DNA of 64,000 nucleotides from an uncultured Candidatus Melainabacteria bacterium (GTDB lineage: Bacteria > Cyanobacteriota > Vampirovibrionia > Gastranaerophilales > Gastranaerophilaceae). A model generated the notes under the pieces. That model was not told the origin of the DNA. It searched no databases and saw only the letters and a list, made by a program, of their open reading frames with translations. Below are positions 29,035-39,146 of the stretch, one piece after another. Positions within the stretch are counted from its first letter, which is position 1. Each line of letters opens with the position of its first letter. A program made the translations under genes and the position numbers. The stretch is taken from contig CATNBA010000002.1 of NCBI GenBank assembly GCA_950096985.1, positions 1 through 64,000 on the forward strand, in the 5' to 3' direction.

Positions 29035-30681
29035 ATGGGAATGTCAGCATCACAAGCGAGATTATTGAGCATTACCAGTCGTTTGACTAATAATGAATTT
29101 CGTTCGCAGACAATTACTAATTCAAAATTGAGACTTGCAGAAAAATCAGAAGAAGCAAGTGCTGAATATATGGATGCATTAAATTCCCAGCAATTAGTTT
29201 TTGGTGTATATGGAGATGATGGGGGATATTCTACAGAGAAATTAACGCCTGCATTAATTTATGATTATGCGCCTTTGAAAAACCAATACGCGCTTGTAAA
29301 CCCTGCTGGTAAACTGCTTGTTTCAGCAGTTGATGCTAAAAACTTTGAAGCTACAATTGATAAACCTAACCCTCTGGCGGAATTTTTAAAGTGTTACGGT
29401 CTTATTAAAGATATTGGTTATATGCAAAAAGTCGAAAAGCCAAATCCCGCCTGGACAGACTGGTATAATAAACAACAAGAAAATAAAACGGATTTATATG
29501 CACTATTTAGTGGAATTGTTGGAACTAGTGATATTGCTCAAACAGATGGCTCAGGCGCAAAGTATTGTTATAATAGTGCGTTAAACGGGGGGGCTACTTG
29601 CTATTTGCATTTGCTAAATTATTTACTTGATTATAACGGTACATCTCCTGAAGGTCACAATTATTCAACAACAAATGGAAAAGCCTTAACAACAAATGGT
29701 AATACGGGTGGTATGACATCTCATTTGACACCTGAAAATCATCAAACATTTAAAGAGATATCTGAGTTGCTTGATAAACGTTATTGTGATGGAGATGATG
29801 ATTTTAAAACTGAAGGAGAACAAAACATTTTACAAGCGGCAAGAACTGCAGGACGAGTGCCAAATGAACTTGAAATCTTAAGAAGTGATTTTAAAGAAGT
29901 TGTCAATGATGACGGAACTTATTCTTATGAAAAGAAAACTCTAAAACAAAAAGCTATTGATATGTATTATATTATACAAAACAGTTCTGCATTTAGTATT
30001 GATCGTTCTATCATGAACGAAATGCTTATGAATTTTACTGACGGTGATATGAAAAAAATTGACCAGGAGCCAGAACCGCCGACAACTATAATTGAATTTG
30101 AACAACAAAATGAAACAACTGTCAATGATAAGGATAAAGCACAATGGTATACAAACCTTTGGTATATGATGAACGGTTCTGATACTGTTAATAAAATTAA
30201 ACAAGAAGAAATATTTGATGATGAAAAAAATGAATCATACAGCGTATTCATTGTAGATTCTGCTCAAAAATCCGGTAAAGGCGGAACTTATGAAGTCTTT
30301 GAAGATTTAAATCTGTTTAAAAGTTCTGATTGGCTTCAATTTGCACTTGAGCATGGTATGGTTACAATGGTACAGGCACAATATGATAACCCTGCCGCAG
30401 ATAGCGGAAAAGTCCCTCAACTTACCTCAGAAGGTATTACTTGGAAGTCTATAATTTATACTAATGCTTCTGATATTCGTTCACAGGAAGATGAGGTGAA
30501 AATCGCTATTGCAGAAGTTAAGTATAAAAATGCAATTCGAGATATTGAAAATAAAGACAAAAAGTTTGATCAGGATTTGAAGAAACTTGATACAGAGCAC
30601 ACTGCACTTCAAACCGAATATGATTCTATAAAAGAAGTAATCAGCAAGAACGTAGAACGGTCATTCAAAGCATTTTCATAA
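29035..30681 (+). CDS. hypothetical protein, 548 aa, with N-terminal MGMSASQARLLSITSRLTNNEFRSQ motif
   Basis: ORF track; flanked by terminators; coiled-coil-like C-terminus. Confidence 0.75.
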   Translation: MGMSASQARLLSITSRLTNNEFRSQTITNSKLRLAEKSEEASAEYMDALNSQQLVFGVYGDDGGYSTEKLTPALIYDYAPLKNQYALVNPAGKLLVSAVDAKNFEATIDKPNPLAEFLKCYGLIKDIGYMQKVEKPNPAWTDWYNKQQENKTDLYALFSGIVGTSDIAQTDGSGAKYCYNSALNGGATCYLHLLNYLLDYNGTSPEGHNYSTTNGKALTTNGNTGGMTSHLTPENHQTFKEISELLDKRYCDGDDDFKTEGEQNILQAARTAGRVPNELEILRSDFKEVVNDDGTYSYEKKTLKQKAIDMYYIIQNSSAFSIDRSIMNEMLMNFTDGDMKKIDQEPEPPTTIIEFEQQNETTVNDKDKAQWYTNLWYMMNGSDTVNKIKQEEIFDDEKNESYSVFIVDSAQKSGKGGTYEVFEDLNLFKSSDWLQFALEHGMVTMVQAQYDNPAADSGKVPQLTSEGITWKSIIYTNASDIRSQEDEVKIAIAEVKYKNAIRDIENKDKKFDQDLKKLDTEHTALQTEYDSIKEVISKNVERSFKAFS

Positions 30682-30687
30682 GCGTAA

Positions 30688-30716
30688 TAAAAAAGCCCCT
30701 TTATGGGGCTTTTTTA
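30688..30716. terminator. bidirectional terminator
   Basis: AAAAGCCCC-TTTAT-GGGGCTTTT. Confidence 0.85.
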
Positions 30717-31877
30717 TGCGTTATATGCTTTGAAGATTTCTGTTAAAAGTTCGTGACCTTTCAGAATTGATTTGTAGTCCAAATATTCATCTTTGGTATG
30801 CATATTGCATACTGTTGCAAGTCCAACAAGATACGGGATAAATTTTTCACCTTTTGCGTTTGTTTCATTTGCATAAATATGAGTTTCAGCTCCTGCATGG
30901 AAGGTCGTAATATCAGGTTCTACACCGACTTTTTTCGCACAGGTTTCGAAAAGTAATGGTATATATTGATCATCAACTTTTTCAAATGGCGGAAGGTGTT
31001 CTTCAAATTCGATTGAAACTGCTGCCAAATCAGAATGAGTTTTTCCGAATTCTTCAACAGTTGATGTAAATTGAGCTTTTAACTCATCTTCTTTTTGACG
31101 GCTTGAACTTCTTATTGAATAGCTTACAGCGGCTTCAGGGTTAATAATATTTGTTACATTAATATTTCCCGCATCAATGCCGCCGAGATTGCAAGAGGTT
31201 ACTACCTTGCCATCTTCTTCATAGTATGCGCCCTGAGGAAGTTTTGCAATCAGGTCTGCTATAAGTTTTGCAGCGTTTGCACGGTTTTTGTCGCCGATAT
31301 CAATGCCGGAATGACCTGCTTTGTGGCTTTTTACGTTAATTTTAACTAAGGTATAGCTTGCGCCTGCTGTTTCAAGTTGTCCTAATGTATCGCTGTCGCA
31401 GACAAGAATATATTTTGATTTAATATCTTTAAAGTTTGTGTGGCGAATACCTGACATTCCTGATTCTTCGTCACGTGTGAAGTTACATTCAAGTCCGCCG
31501 TGTTTTATATCGGAATTTGCAATTTCTTTTGCTAAAAGAAGTGCGTTTGCAACGCCCGCTTTATCATCAGCTCCTAAGGTTCTGCCTTCTGCGTGAATAT
31601 TACCGTTGTCATCAAGGTAAGTTTTTACAGGGCTATTGTCACCTATAACGTCCATGTGAGCGGATAACAATAAAGGCTCTTTGGTGCTGTCGGTTGCGGG
31701 AATATCAATCCTTACGTTTCCGTAATCGTCAAATTTGCAGTTCATATTATTTTGTTCGCAATATGCTTTAATCCATTTTGCTACATTTTCTTCGTGAAGT
31801 GATGGTGACGGTATTTCTGCCAGATTGCAGAAAAGGTCAATAAGCTCGTGTTCTTTTCGTAAATTCTCTATTGTCAT
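30714..31877 (-). CDS. M20 family peptidase, PepT-like
   Basis: LLLSAHMDVIGD..GRTLGADDKAGVANAL..TRDEESGMSG. Confidence 0.88.
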   Translation of the reverse strand: MTIENLRKEHELIDLFCNLAEIPSPSLHEENVAKWIKAYCEQNNMNCKFDDYGNVRIDIPATDSTKEPLLLSAHMDVIGDNSPVKTYLDDNGNIHAEGRTLGADDKAGVANALLLAKEIANSDIKHGGLECNFTRDEESGMSGIRHTNFKDIKSKYILVCDSDTLGQLETAGASYTLVKINVKSHKAGHSGIDIGDKNRANAAKLIADLIAKLPQGAYYEEDGKVVTSCNLGGIDAGNINVTNIINPEAAVSYSIRSSSRQKEDELKAQFTSTVEEFGKTHSDLAAVSIEFEEHLPPFEKVDDQYIPLLFETCAKKVGVEPDITTFHAGAETHIYANETNAKGEKFIPYLVGLATVCNMHTKDEYLDYKSILKGHELLTEIFKAYNA

Positions 31878-31936
31878 GTTGTATCCTTTCTAAAATTATA
31901 CCAATATTTTTCGGCAGGGCTACGTGCGTAGCACTC

Positions 31937-34279
31937 CTAATTAATGTCGATTACACTTACGCCGTCGCCGCCTTCGGCATCTTCTCCGGGACGGAATTTT
32001 GCAACGTAAGGTGATGTGGATAAAAATTCTCTTACCGCCGATTTCAATGCACCTGTGCCGTGACCGTGTATTACCGTGACACAGGCGAGATTTGCAAGAC
32101 TTGCTTTATCAAGATAGTTTTCCAAATCATCAAGCGCATCCTCAACTTTTAGCCCGCGCAAATCAAGTGTATTTGAAATGTTTACGCGTCGAAGTTCAAA
32201 ACTGTCGAATGAACTTGGTTTGTAAACATTTTGTTTTTTCTCATAAGATGCATCGTACGGAGCGAGTTTATTGCATTTGATTTTTGTTTTAATATTGCCC
32301 ATTTGAACCGTTACATATTTGTTTTTGTCAGGAAGGCTCAAAAGTGTTACGGGCTGGTTAAGTTCTTTCAAAATAAGCTTGTCATTTTCTTTGACAGATG
32401 TCCAATCGATTTCGTCATAATGCTGTTTCTCATCAAACTCTGAGAGTTTTCCGCGGAATTTTTGTTCCATTTGAGCAAGACGGGCGTATGAACGGCGTGC
32501 AATCTTTTCGGATTTTTCACGGCGCAGTTCATCCAGAATATCCTTAATTTCGGCTTTTACAGATAATAGTTCGCGATCAAATTTATCTTTAATGTTTTTT
32601 ACTGTCTTTTTCTTATCTTTTTTGACTGCTTGAAGCGAGGTTTCGTATTCCTGTTTAAGATTTTCGGAAGTTTCTTTTAAACTCTCTGCCTCTTCAAGGT
32701 TTTGGGTAAGCTTTGCCTGTGTTTCCTGTAACTTTTCAACAACTGCAATTGAAGGGTCTTTTGATGAAAGAACAATATCTTTTGCTTTCTGTGCTAATTG
32801 AGCGTCAAGTCCGAGGTTTTGTGCGATAGAAATTGCGTTGCTTAAACCCGGTATACCGATTAAAAGCTTATAAGTCGGTTTTAAGGTTTCTGTATTAAAT
32901 TCAACAGATGCGTTTTTGAAATACGGGTTTGTATATTCAAGGGTTTTTAATTCTCCGTAATGAGTTGTGGTAGTTGATGTAACTTCTTTTTGCGCCAGTT
33001 TTTCCAAAATTACCTGTGCAAGAACTGCCCCCTCTACAGGGTCTGTTCCCGCGCAAATTTCATCCAGGATAACAAAAGTTTTATCATTGCTTTGTTTAAG
33101 AATTTCTATAATGTTTGTCATGTGAGATGAAAAAGTTGACAAGTTTTGTTGAATGCTCTGGTCATCGCCGATATCTGCAAAAACTTTTTCAAACGGGTAA
33201 ACTTTTGCATTTGTACAGGGTAAAAACATTCCTGATTTTGCCATCAAAATAAAAAGCCCTATAGTTTTTATAGTAACCGTTTTTCCGCCTGTGTTTGAAC
33301 CTGTAATTAAAACGGATTTGTAATCTTTTCCGATTTCAAAATTGTTTGTCACAATGTTTTCAACATTGAGGAGCGGATGTTTCATATTCTCAAACTCAAT
33401 TATTTTCTGAGTTAACATTTCGGGTTCGACTGCCTGTAATTTTACCGCATAACGTGCTTTTGCAAAATGAAAATCAATTTCTGCCAGAATTTTTTCACTT
33501 AATGCAAGAGGTTTAAAATTAGCTTTTACAAGGTTTGTAAGTCCTGTCAGAATTTTAATCATCTCAGAGTGAATTTGGGATTTTATCTCGCGAATTTTGT
33601 TATTTAAAGGAACAATTTGGGCAGGTTCAATATAAAAGGTTTTGTTTGTAGCAGAAACGTCGTGAACAATCCCCGGGACTTTGCTTTTTGAAGATGCCAT
33701 TACCTGAAAAACAATCCTGTCATCACGGGTTGTATAAATATTTTCCTGTAAATGTTTTGAAAAATCAGGCGAATTTAAAAGTGCTGAAACAGTAGTTCGC
33801 AGATTTTTTTCGTTGTCGCGTAATGCGCTATATAACCCTTTTAATTCCGGAGTTGCATCAGGTCTTATATTTAAGTTTTCGTCAAACGTATTAAAAATTT
33901 TTTCTTCAAGTTCTCTGTCTGTGATTAAATTTTGCGCCATATCTTTTAAAATAGCGTTTTCAAGATTGTCTGACAGGAATTTTTTAACCAGACGTGATGT
34001 TCTCAGTGTTTTTGCCGTGTCGATTAATTCTTCTTCAGAATAATATGACTCGGGCGGATTAATTTTAGCCACAAATTCAATCGGAATATCGTTCGGCATA
34101 TCAAGAATAAATTTTGCTTCGCGGGTGCATTGCAGTTCGTGTTTTATTTTATTAATGTCATTGAATGGTTCTAAATTTAGACATAATTCGCGGCTTTGCT
34201 GTATTTTGGCAAAGTTTGAAAGTTTGTTGAGAATTTTATCAAATTCAAGTGCGTTTCTGCTTTTGAGTGCGATTTCCAT
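31937..34279 (-). CDS. mutS2: endonuclease MutS2
   Basis: TGSNTGGKTVTIKTIGL..DIGDDQSIQQNLSTFSSHM..; C-terminal Smr domain LDLRGLKVEDAL..VIHGHGTGALK. Confidence 0.95.
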   Translation of the reverse strand: MEIALKSRNALEFDKILNKLSNFAKIQQSRELCLNLEPFNDINKIKHELQCTREAKFILDMPNDIPIEFVAKINPPESYYSEEELIDTAKTLRTSRLVKKFLSDNLENAILKDMAQNLITDRELEEKIFNTFDENLNIRPDATPELKGLYSALRDNEKNLRTTVSALLNSPDFSKHLQENIYTTRDDRIVFQVMASSKSKVPGIVHDVSATNKTFYIEPAQIVPLNNKIREIKSQIHSEMIKILTGLTNLVKANFKPLALSEKILAEIDFHFAKARYAVKLQAVEPEMLTQKIIEFENMKHPLLNVENIVTNNFEIGKDYKSVLITGSNTGGKTVTIKTIGLFILMAKSGMFLPCTNAKVYPFEKVFADIGDDQSIQQNLSTFSSHMTNIIEILKQSNDKTFVILDEICAGTDPVEGAVLAQVILEKLAQKEVTSTTTTHYGELKTLEYTNPYFKNASVEFNTETLKPTYKLLIGIPGLSNAISIAQNLGLDAQLAQKAKDIVLSSKDPSIAVVEKLQETQAKLTQNLEEAESLKETSENLKQEYETSLQAVKKDKKKTVKNIKDKFDRELLSVKAEIKDILDELRREKSEKIARRSYARLAQMEQKFRGKLSEFDEKQHYDEIDWTSVKENDKLILKELNQPVTLLSLPDKNKYVTVQMGNIKTKIKCNKLAPYDASYEKKQNVYKPSSFDSFELRRVNISNTLDLRGLKVEDALDDLENYLDKASLANLACVTVIHGHGTGALKSAVREFLSTSPYVAKFRPGEDAEGGDGVSVIDIN

Positions 34280-34360
34280 AACTTTATTTTACATGCACAA
34301 AATACATTTGCAATTTGTGATTATTTCTACTAAAATATGTTTTAAGGGAGAGGTTAAAAA

Positions 34361-35725
34361 ATGGAAAGACAACGTGTAAAAGAACAAGATAAAATTCAGC
34401 GCCGTTCAAATTTTGAACCTGTTGAAAGTAATTTGACGGAAGAACAGGTAAAGCTTGAGGCATCAAGATGTTTGAATTGTAAAAACCCGAGATGTGTTCA
34501 GGGGTGTCCGGTTAATATTCAAATCCCACAGTTTATTCAAGCAATAAAAGAAGGAGATTTGAATAAGGCAGGAGAAATTATCCGCCAAACAAGCATGTTG
34601 CCTTCTGTATGCGGCCGCGTTTGCCCTCAGGAAAGGCAGTGCGAAGGCAACTGTGTTTTAGGTATTAAAGGTGAAGCAGTTGCAATCGGAGCATTGGAAA
34701 GATATGTCGGCGACAATACAAAAGCCGAAATGCCTGAAATTAAACCTTCAGGTAAAAAGGTTGCGGTTGTTGGTTCAGGTTGTGCCGGCATGACAGCGGC
34801 TTGCGATTTGAGAAAAGAAGGTCACGAAGTTGAGGTTTTTGAAGCATTGCACGAACTTGGAGGTGTTTTGAGATACGGTATTCCGCCGTTCAGATTGCCG
34901 CGTGTTGTTTTAGACCGCGAAATCGAAAATCTTAAAGCGATGGGTGTGAAATTCCACACAAATGTTATTGTCGGAAAATCAATTACTCTTAAACAACTGA
35001 AAGAAGACGGATTTGATGCAGTATTCATCTGCTCGGGTGCCGGATTGCCCAAGATGTTGAATATTAAAGGTGAAAACCTTAACGGAGTATTCTCTGCAAA
35101 CGAATTTTTAACCCGTGTAAATCTTATGCACGCAGGGCAACCTGACAGTCCTACCCCTTTGAGGGTTGGTAAAAAAGCCGCAATATTTGGCGGCGGAAAT
35201 GTTGCTATGGATGCTGCAAGAACAGCAGTTCGCGTCGGGTTTGAAGAAGTTTATATTATTTACAGACGTACGGAAAAAGAACTTCCCGCTCGATTAGAAG
35301 AAATTCGTCATGCAAAAGAAGAAGGCATTATATTCAAGTTCCTTTATGCGCCGAAAGAAATTCTTGGAGAGGATGGATATGTAAAAGCTGTTGAACTTGA
35401 AGTTATGGAACTTGGTGAACCTGATGAAAGCGGTCGCCAAAGACCTGTTTCGACCGGTAAAATCGAAACAATGGAACTTGATACCGTAATTGTAGCATTA
35501 GGAACAGGACCGAACCCGATTATTCAGCGTTCTGCAGTTGAAGAAGGTTTGGAAATTATTGCCGACAAACGCGGATATATTACGGTTGATGCTGATACAA
35601 GATGTACAAATCTTGATTGTGTATATGCAGGCGGCGATGTTGCTCCCGTTGGTGAATCAAACGCGATTAATGCAATGGGTGCAGGTAAAAAAGCCGCTAA
35701 AGCGATTAACGAAAAATTGTTATGA
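34361..35725 (+). CDS. glutamate synthase small subunit-like NAD(P)H oxidoreductase
   Basis: EASRCLNCKNPRCVQGCPVNIQIPQFIQ..VCGRVCPQERQCEGNCV..VVGSGCAGMTAACDLRKEGHEV. Confidence 0.92.
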   Translation: MERQRVKEQDKIQRRSNFEPVESNLTEEQVKLEASRCLNCKNPRCVQGCPVNIQIPQFIQAIKEGDLNKAGEIIRQTSMLPSVCGRVCPQERQCEGNCVLGIKGEAVAIGALERYVGDNTKAEMPEIKPSGKKVAVVGSGCAGMTAACDLRKEGHEVEVFEALHELGGVLRYGIPPFRLPRVVLDREIENLKAMGVKFHTNVIVGKSITLKQLKEDGFDAVFICSGAGLPKMLNIKGENLNGVFSANEFLTRVNLMHAGQPDSPTPLRVGKKAAIFGGGNVAMDAARTAVRVGFEEVYIIYRRTEKELPARLEEIRHAKEEGIIFKFLYAPKEILGEDGYVKAVELEVMELGEPDESGRQRPVSTGKIETMELDTVIVALGTGPNPIIQRSAVEEGLEIIADKRGYITVDADTRCTNLDCVYAGGDVAPVGESNAINAMGAGKKAAKAINEKLL

Positions 35726-36570
35726 AAAAGATAATTTTTTTAATTACATTTATGATGTTTTGCAATTGTACGGCATTTGAGCTTGATACATCTGTTGACG
35801 ATGAAATTCGGAGAAACTACAACCCGTCAGCTATAGAGCAATCTTTGCCTTCATTACCAAAAGTTTCGCCATCACAACCGCCTGCCAAGACGACAACTCA
35901 AGCTCCGCCCAAAACCCAGCCTGTTGCACAACCTTCAAAACCGCAAATCGGAGTTAAAAAACTTCCGACATCACAGATTGATAAATCAACAGCTATCAGA
36001 ATTCCAAAAGGTACAAAATTTAAAGTTCGTTCAAATGCTTTTTTATCTGATACAACAAGAACTGGTGCAAGGTTTAGTTTTACTACATTGCAGCCGGTGA
36101 CTAAACGTTATGTCACAATTCCTGCAGGTACTGTTTTTAATGCTGTTGTTATAAATTCCCATCCACCGCAGGCAGCAGGAAACGGCGGACTTTTGCAAAT
36201 TGCAATTGATGGTATGAACTATAACGGAAGAAATTTTTATTCTCAGGGAAAAGTTACAAAAGCTAATCACAAAAAAGTTTTTATTAATAATATAAAAGGC
36301 AAACGTCAATATTGGAAAGGTGTTGGAAATCAAATCAGTAAAGGACAGCAATTTTACAAAAAAACACGACGAATTTCTAATAATTTGACTGATAATCCTA
36401 TTACTTTAATAGTTGCGCCTGTGCCTACTATTGTCGGATTAGGGGTTTATGCGGTAAATTTTGTCGGCTCACCTTTATTTTCAATAGGTACAAAGGGTGG
36501 CAAACTTTCTATTCCTGCCGGTTCAGAATTTGAAATCAAACTTCTTGAAGATATTTATCTGGAATACTAG
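35722..36570 (+). CDS. hypothetical secreted protein, P/Q-rich N-terminal linker
   Basis: signal peptide MKKIIFLITFMMFCNCTAFE; PSQPPAKTTTQAPPKTQPVAQP. Confidence 0.65.
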   Translation: MKKIIFLITFMMFCNCTAFELDTSVDDEIRRNYNPSAIEQSLPSLPKVSPSQPPAKTTTQAPPKTQPVAQPSKPQIGVKKLPTSQIDKSTAIRIPKGTKFKVRSNAFLSDTTRTGARFSFTTLQPVTKRYVTIPAGTVFNAVVINSHPPQAAGNGGLLQIAIDGMNYNGRNFYSQGKVTKANHKKVFINNIKGKRQYWKGVGNQISKGQQFYKKTRRISNNLTDNPITLIVAPVPTIVGLGVYAVNFVGSPLFSIGTKGGKLSIPAGSEFEIKLLEDIYLEY

Positions 36571-36662
36571 TATACCTGTATGATTTATTGTAAAAATATT
36601 GTTTAAAATCCGAATTCAGGTTATAATATTTGCCGTAGAATTTTTAGTGAAAGGGAGAAACT

Positions 36663-39059
36663 ATGATTAGAAAAATTTATGCTTCTCTGCTTGCTGCTCT
36701 AGGGCTTGTTGCTCCTGCATTTGCAAGTGAGGCAGATTTAGTTGTTCCGAGTATCAAGGATGCTAATCCTGATTTCTATACTTATTTGCTTATAGGTATT
36801 GGAATTTCGGTTATTGGTCTGGTGTTCGGATTTGTTGAATTTTTTAGAATTAAAAAATTAGATGTCCACAGCAAAATGGCTGAGGTAGGTAATACAATTT
36901 TTGAAACCTGCAAAACTTATCTTGTTCAACAGGGTAAATTCTTATTTGTATTGGAAGTTTTAATCGGACTTTGTATCGCATTTTACTTCGGATACTTACA
37001 GCATATGCCGCTTAATCACGTTTTAATAATTTTAGCGTGGTCAGTAATCGGTATTTTAGGATCTTATGCGGTTGCTTGGTTTGGTATTAGAATGAACACT
37101 CTTGCAAACGCAAGAACTGCCTTTGTATCATTAAAAGGTAACCCTTTAAATATTTTAAACATTCCTTTAAAAGCAGGTATGTCAATCGGTGTTTGTCTTG
37201 TATCTGTTGAATTAATACTTATGTTGACAATTTTATTGTTTGTACCTGGTGAAATTGCAGGTGCTTGCTTTATCGGATTTGCAATCGGTGAATCTTTAGG
37301 GGCATCAGCACTTCGTGTAGCAGGCGGTATCTTTACAAAAATCGCGGATATCGGATCTGACTTGATGAAAATTCAATTCGGGATTAAAGAAGACGACCCG
37401 AGAAACCCCGGTGTTATTGCTGACTGTACCGGTGATAATGCAGGTGACTCTGTAGGACCTACTGCCGACGGGTTTGAAACTTACGGTGTAACGGGTGTTG
37501 CGCTTGTTTCATTTATCTTGCTTGCTGTTGCAGGTGAAGGTAATCAGGTTCAATTATTAACCTGGATTTTTGTAATGAGATTTTTAATGATTGTAACATC
37601 TGTTGTTGCATACTGGATTAACGGTGTTGCAGATAGAATTTATGCAGCAAAAACTTCAAAATTTGATTTTGAAAAACCGTTGACTAACCTTGTTTGGTTA
37701 ACATCAATTTTATCAATTGTAATGACATTTGGCGTAAGCAAATGGTTATTGTCAGATATGGGCGGAAACTTGTGGTTAATCCTTTCTGCAATTATTTCTT
37801 GCGGAACTTTGGGTGCTGCATTAATCCCCGAATTTACAAAAATATTTACATCACCAAAAGCAAAACATACAGAAGAAGTTGTTACAGCATCTCGCGAAGG
37901 CGGTTCTTCTTTAACAATTCTTTCAGGTATTGTTGCAGGTAACTTCTCTGCTTTCTGGATTGGTATGGTAATCGTTCTTTTAATGGGACTTGCTTACTAT
38001 GCATCAACATTTATTCCTGAAAACGTTATGATTTACAGTTCAGTATTTGCGTTTGGTCTTGTAGCTTTCGGTTTCCTTGGAATGGGACCTGTTACAATCG
38101 CCGTTGACAGCTACGGTCCTGTAACCGATAACGCTCAATCAGTTTATGAATTGTCTTTAATTGAAGATGTTTCTGCTGATGAAATCGAAAAAGAATACGG
38201 TTTCAAACCTGATTTTGAAAATGCTAAAAAATACTTGGAAGAAAATGATGGTGCAGGAAATACTTTTAAGGCAACTTCAAAACCTGTATTGATTGGTACG
38301 GCTGTTGTTGGTGCTACAACAATGATTTTCTCACTTATTTTAGTTATCAAATCAACTTTAGGTATTGAACCTGAAATGATTTTGAATATGTTAAATCCGT
38401 ATACATTGCTTGGTTTATTATCAGGCGGTGCGGTAATTTACTGGTTCTCTGGCGCATCTATGCAGGCCGTTACAACAGGTGCTTACCGTGCAACAGAATA
38501 TATTAAAGATAATATTAAACTTGATGATGAAGGTTGTAAATCAGCTAATGTTGCAAATTCAAAAGAAGTTGTAAAAATCTGTACTCAATATGCTCAAAAA
38601 GGTATGGTAAATATCTTTATTGCATTATTTGCATTTGCACTTGCTTTTGCGTGTTTGTCTGCACCTGTAGGTTCAAGCTCGCCTGTTGCTTTCTTTGTCA
38701 GTTATCTTGTTGCAATTGCAGTATTTGGCTTGTTCCAAGCTGTATTTATGGCAAATGCCGGCGGATGCTGGGATAACGCTAAGAAAATCGTAGAAGTTGA
38801 TTTGGCTGAAAAAGGAACTCCTCTTCACGAAGCTACAGTTGTAGGCGACACAGTCGGTGATCCTTTCAAAGACACATCATCAGTTGCGATGAATCCGATT
38901 ATCAAATTTACAACATTATTCGGACTTCTTGCAATGGAAATCGCTATTTCTGAAAACTTCAGAAACATTGCTCCTATTGCAGGCTGGGTGTTCCTTGTCA
39001 TATCGTTGATATTTGTAATCCGCTCATTCTATGCGATGAGAATACCTAACAAAAAATAG
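36663..39059 (+). CDS. hppA: membrane-bound proton/sodium-translocating pyrophosphatase
   Basis: GGGIFTKIADIGSDL..DDPRNPGVIADCTGDNAGDSVGPTADGFETYG..GDTVGDPFKDTSSVAMNPIIK. Confidence 0.95.
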   Translation: MIRKIYASLLAALGLVAPAFASEADLVVPSIKDANPDFYTYLLIGIGISVIGLVFGFVEFFRIKKLDVHSKMAEVGNTIFETCKTYLVQQGKFLFVLEVLIGLCIAFYFGYLQHMPLNHVLIILAWSVIGILGSYAVAWFGIRMNTLANARTAFVSLKGNPLNILNIPLKAGMSIGVCLVSVELILMLTILLFVPGEIAGACFIGFAIGESLGASALRVAGGIFTKIADIGSDLMKIQFGIKEDDPRNPGVIADCTGDNAGDSVGPTADGFETYGVTGVALVSFILLAVAGEGNQVQLLTWIFVMRFLMIVTSVVAYWINGVADRIYAAKTSKFDFEKPLTNLVWLTSILSIVMTFGVSKWLLSDMGGNLWLILSAIISCGTLGAALIPEFTKIFTSPKAKHTEEVVTASREGGSSLTILSGIVAGNFSAFWIGMVIVLLMGLAYYASTFIPENVMIYSSVFAFGLVAFGFLGMGPVTIAVDSYGPVTDNAQSVYELSLIEDVSADEIEKEYGFKPDFENAKKYLEENDGAGNTFKATSKPVLIGTAVVGATTMIFSLILVIKSTLGIEPEMILNMLNPYTLLGLLSGGAVIYWFSGASMQAVTTGAYRATEYIKDNIKLDDEGCKSANVANSKEVVKICTQYAQKGMVNIFIALFAFALAFACLSAPVGSSSPVAFFVSYLVAIAVFGLFQAVFMANAGGCWDNAKKIVEVDLAEKGTPLHEATVVGDTVGDPFKDTSSVAMNPIIKFTTLFGLLAMEIAISENFRNIAPIAGWVFLVISLIFVIRSFYAMRIPNKK

Positions 39060-39075
39060 TGTTATGCACATAAAC

Positions 39076-39105
39076 AAAAAAGCACCTCGAAAGAGGTGCT
39101 TTTTA
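39076..39105 (+). terminator. Rho-independent terminator
   Basis: AGCACCTC-GAAA-GAGGTGCTTTTTATTTT. Confidence 0.85.
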
Positions 39106-39146
39106 TTTTGTTTGTGATACCATGTCTTTAGAATTGAGGAAATGAT

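Noticed and set aside
31915-31940. Hairpin GCTACGTGCGTAGC between mutS2 and the M20 peptidase gene
   Set aside because: Short palindrome without a T-run; could be processing or chance, not enough to call a terminator or regulatory RNA.
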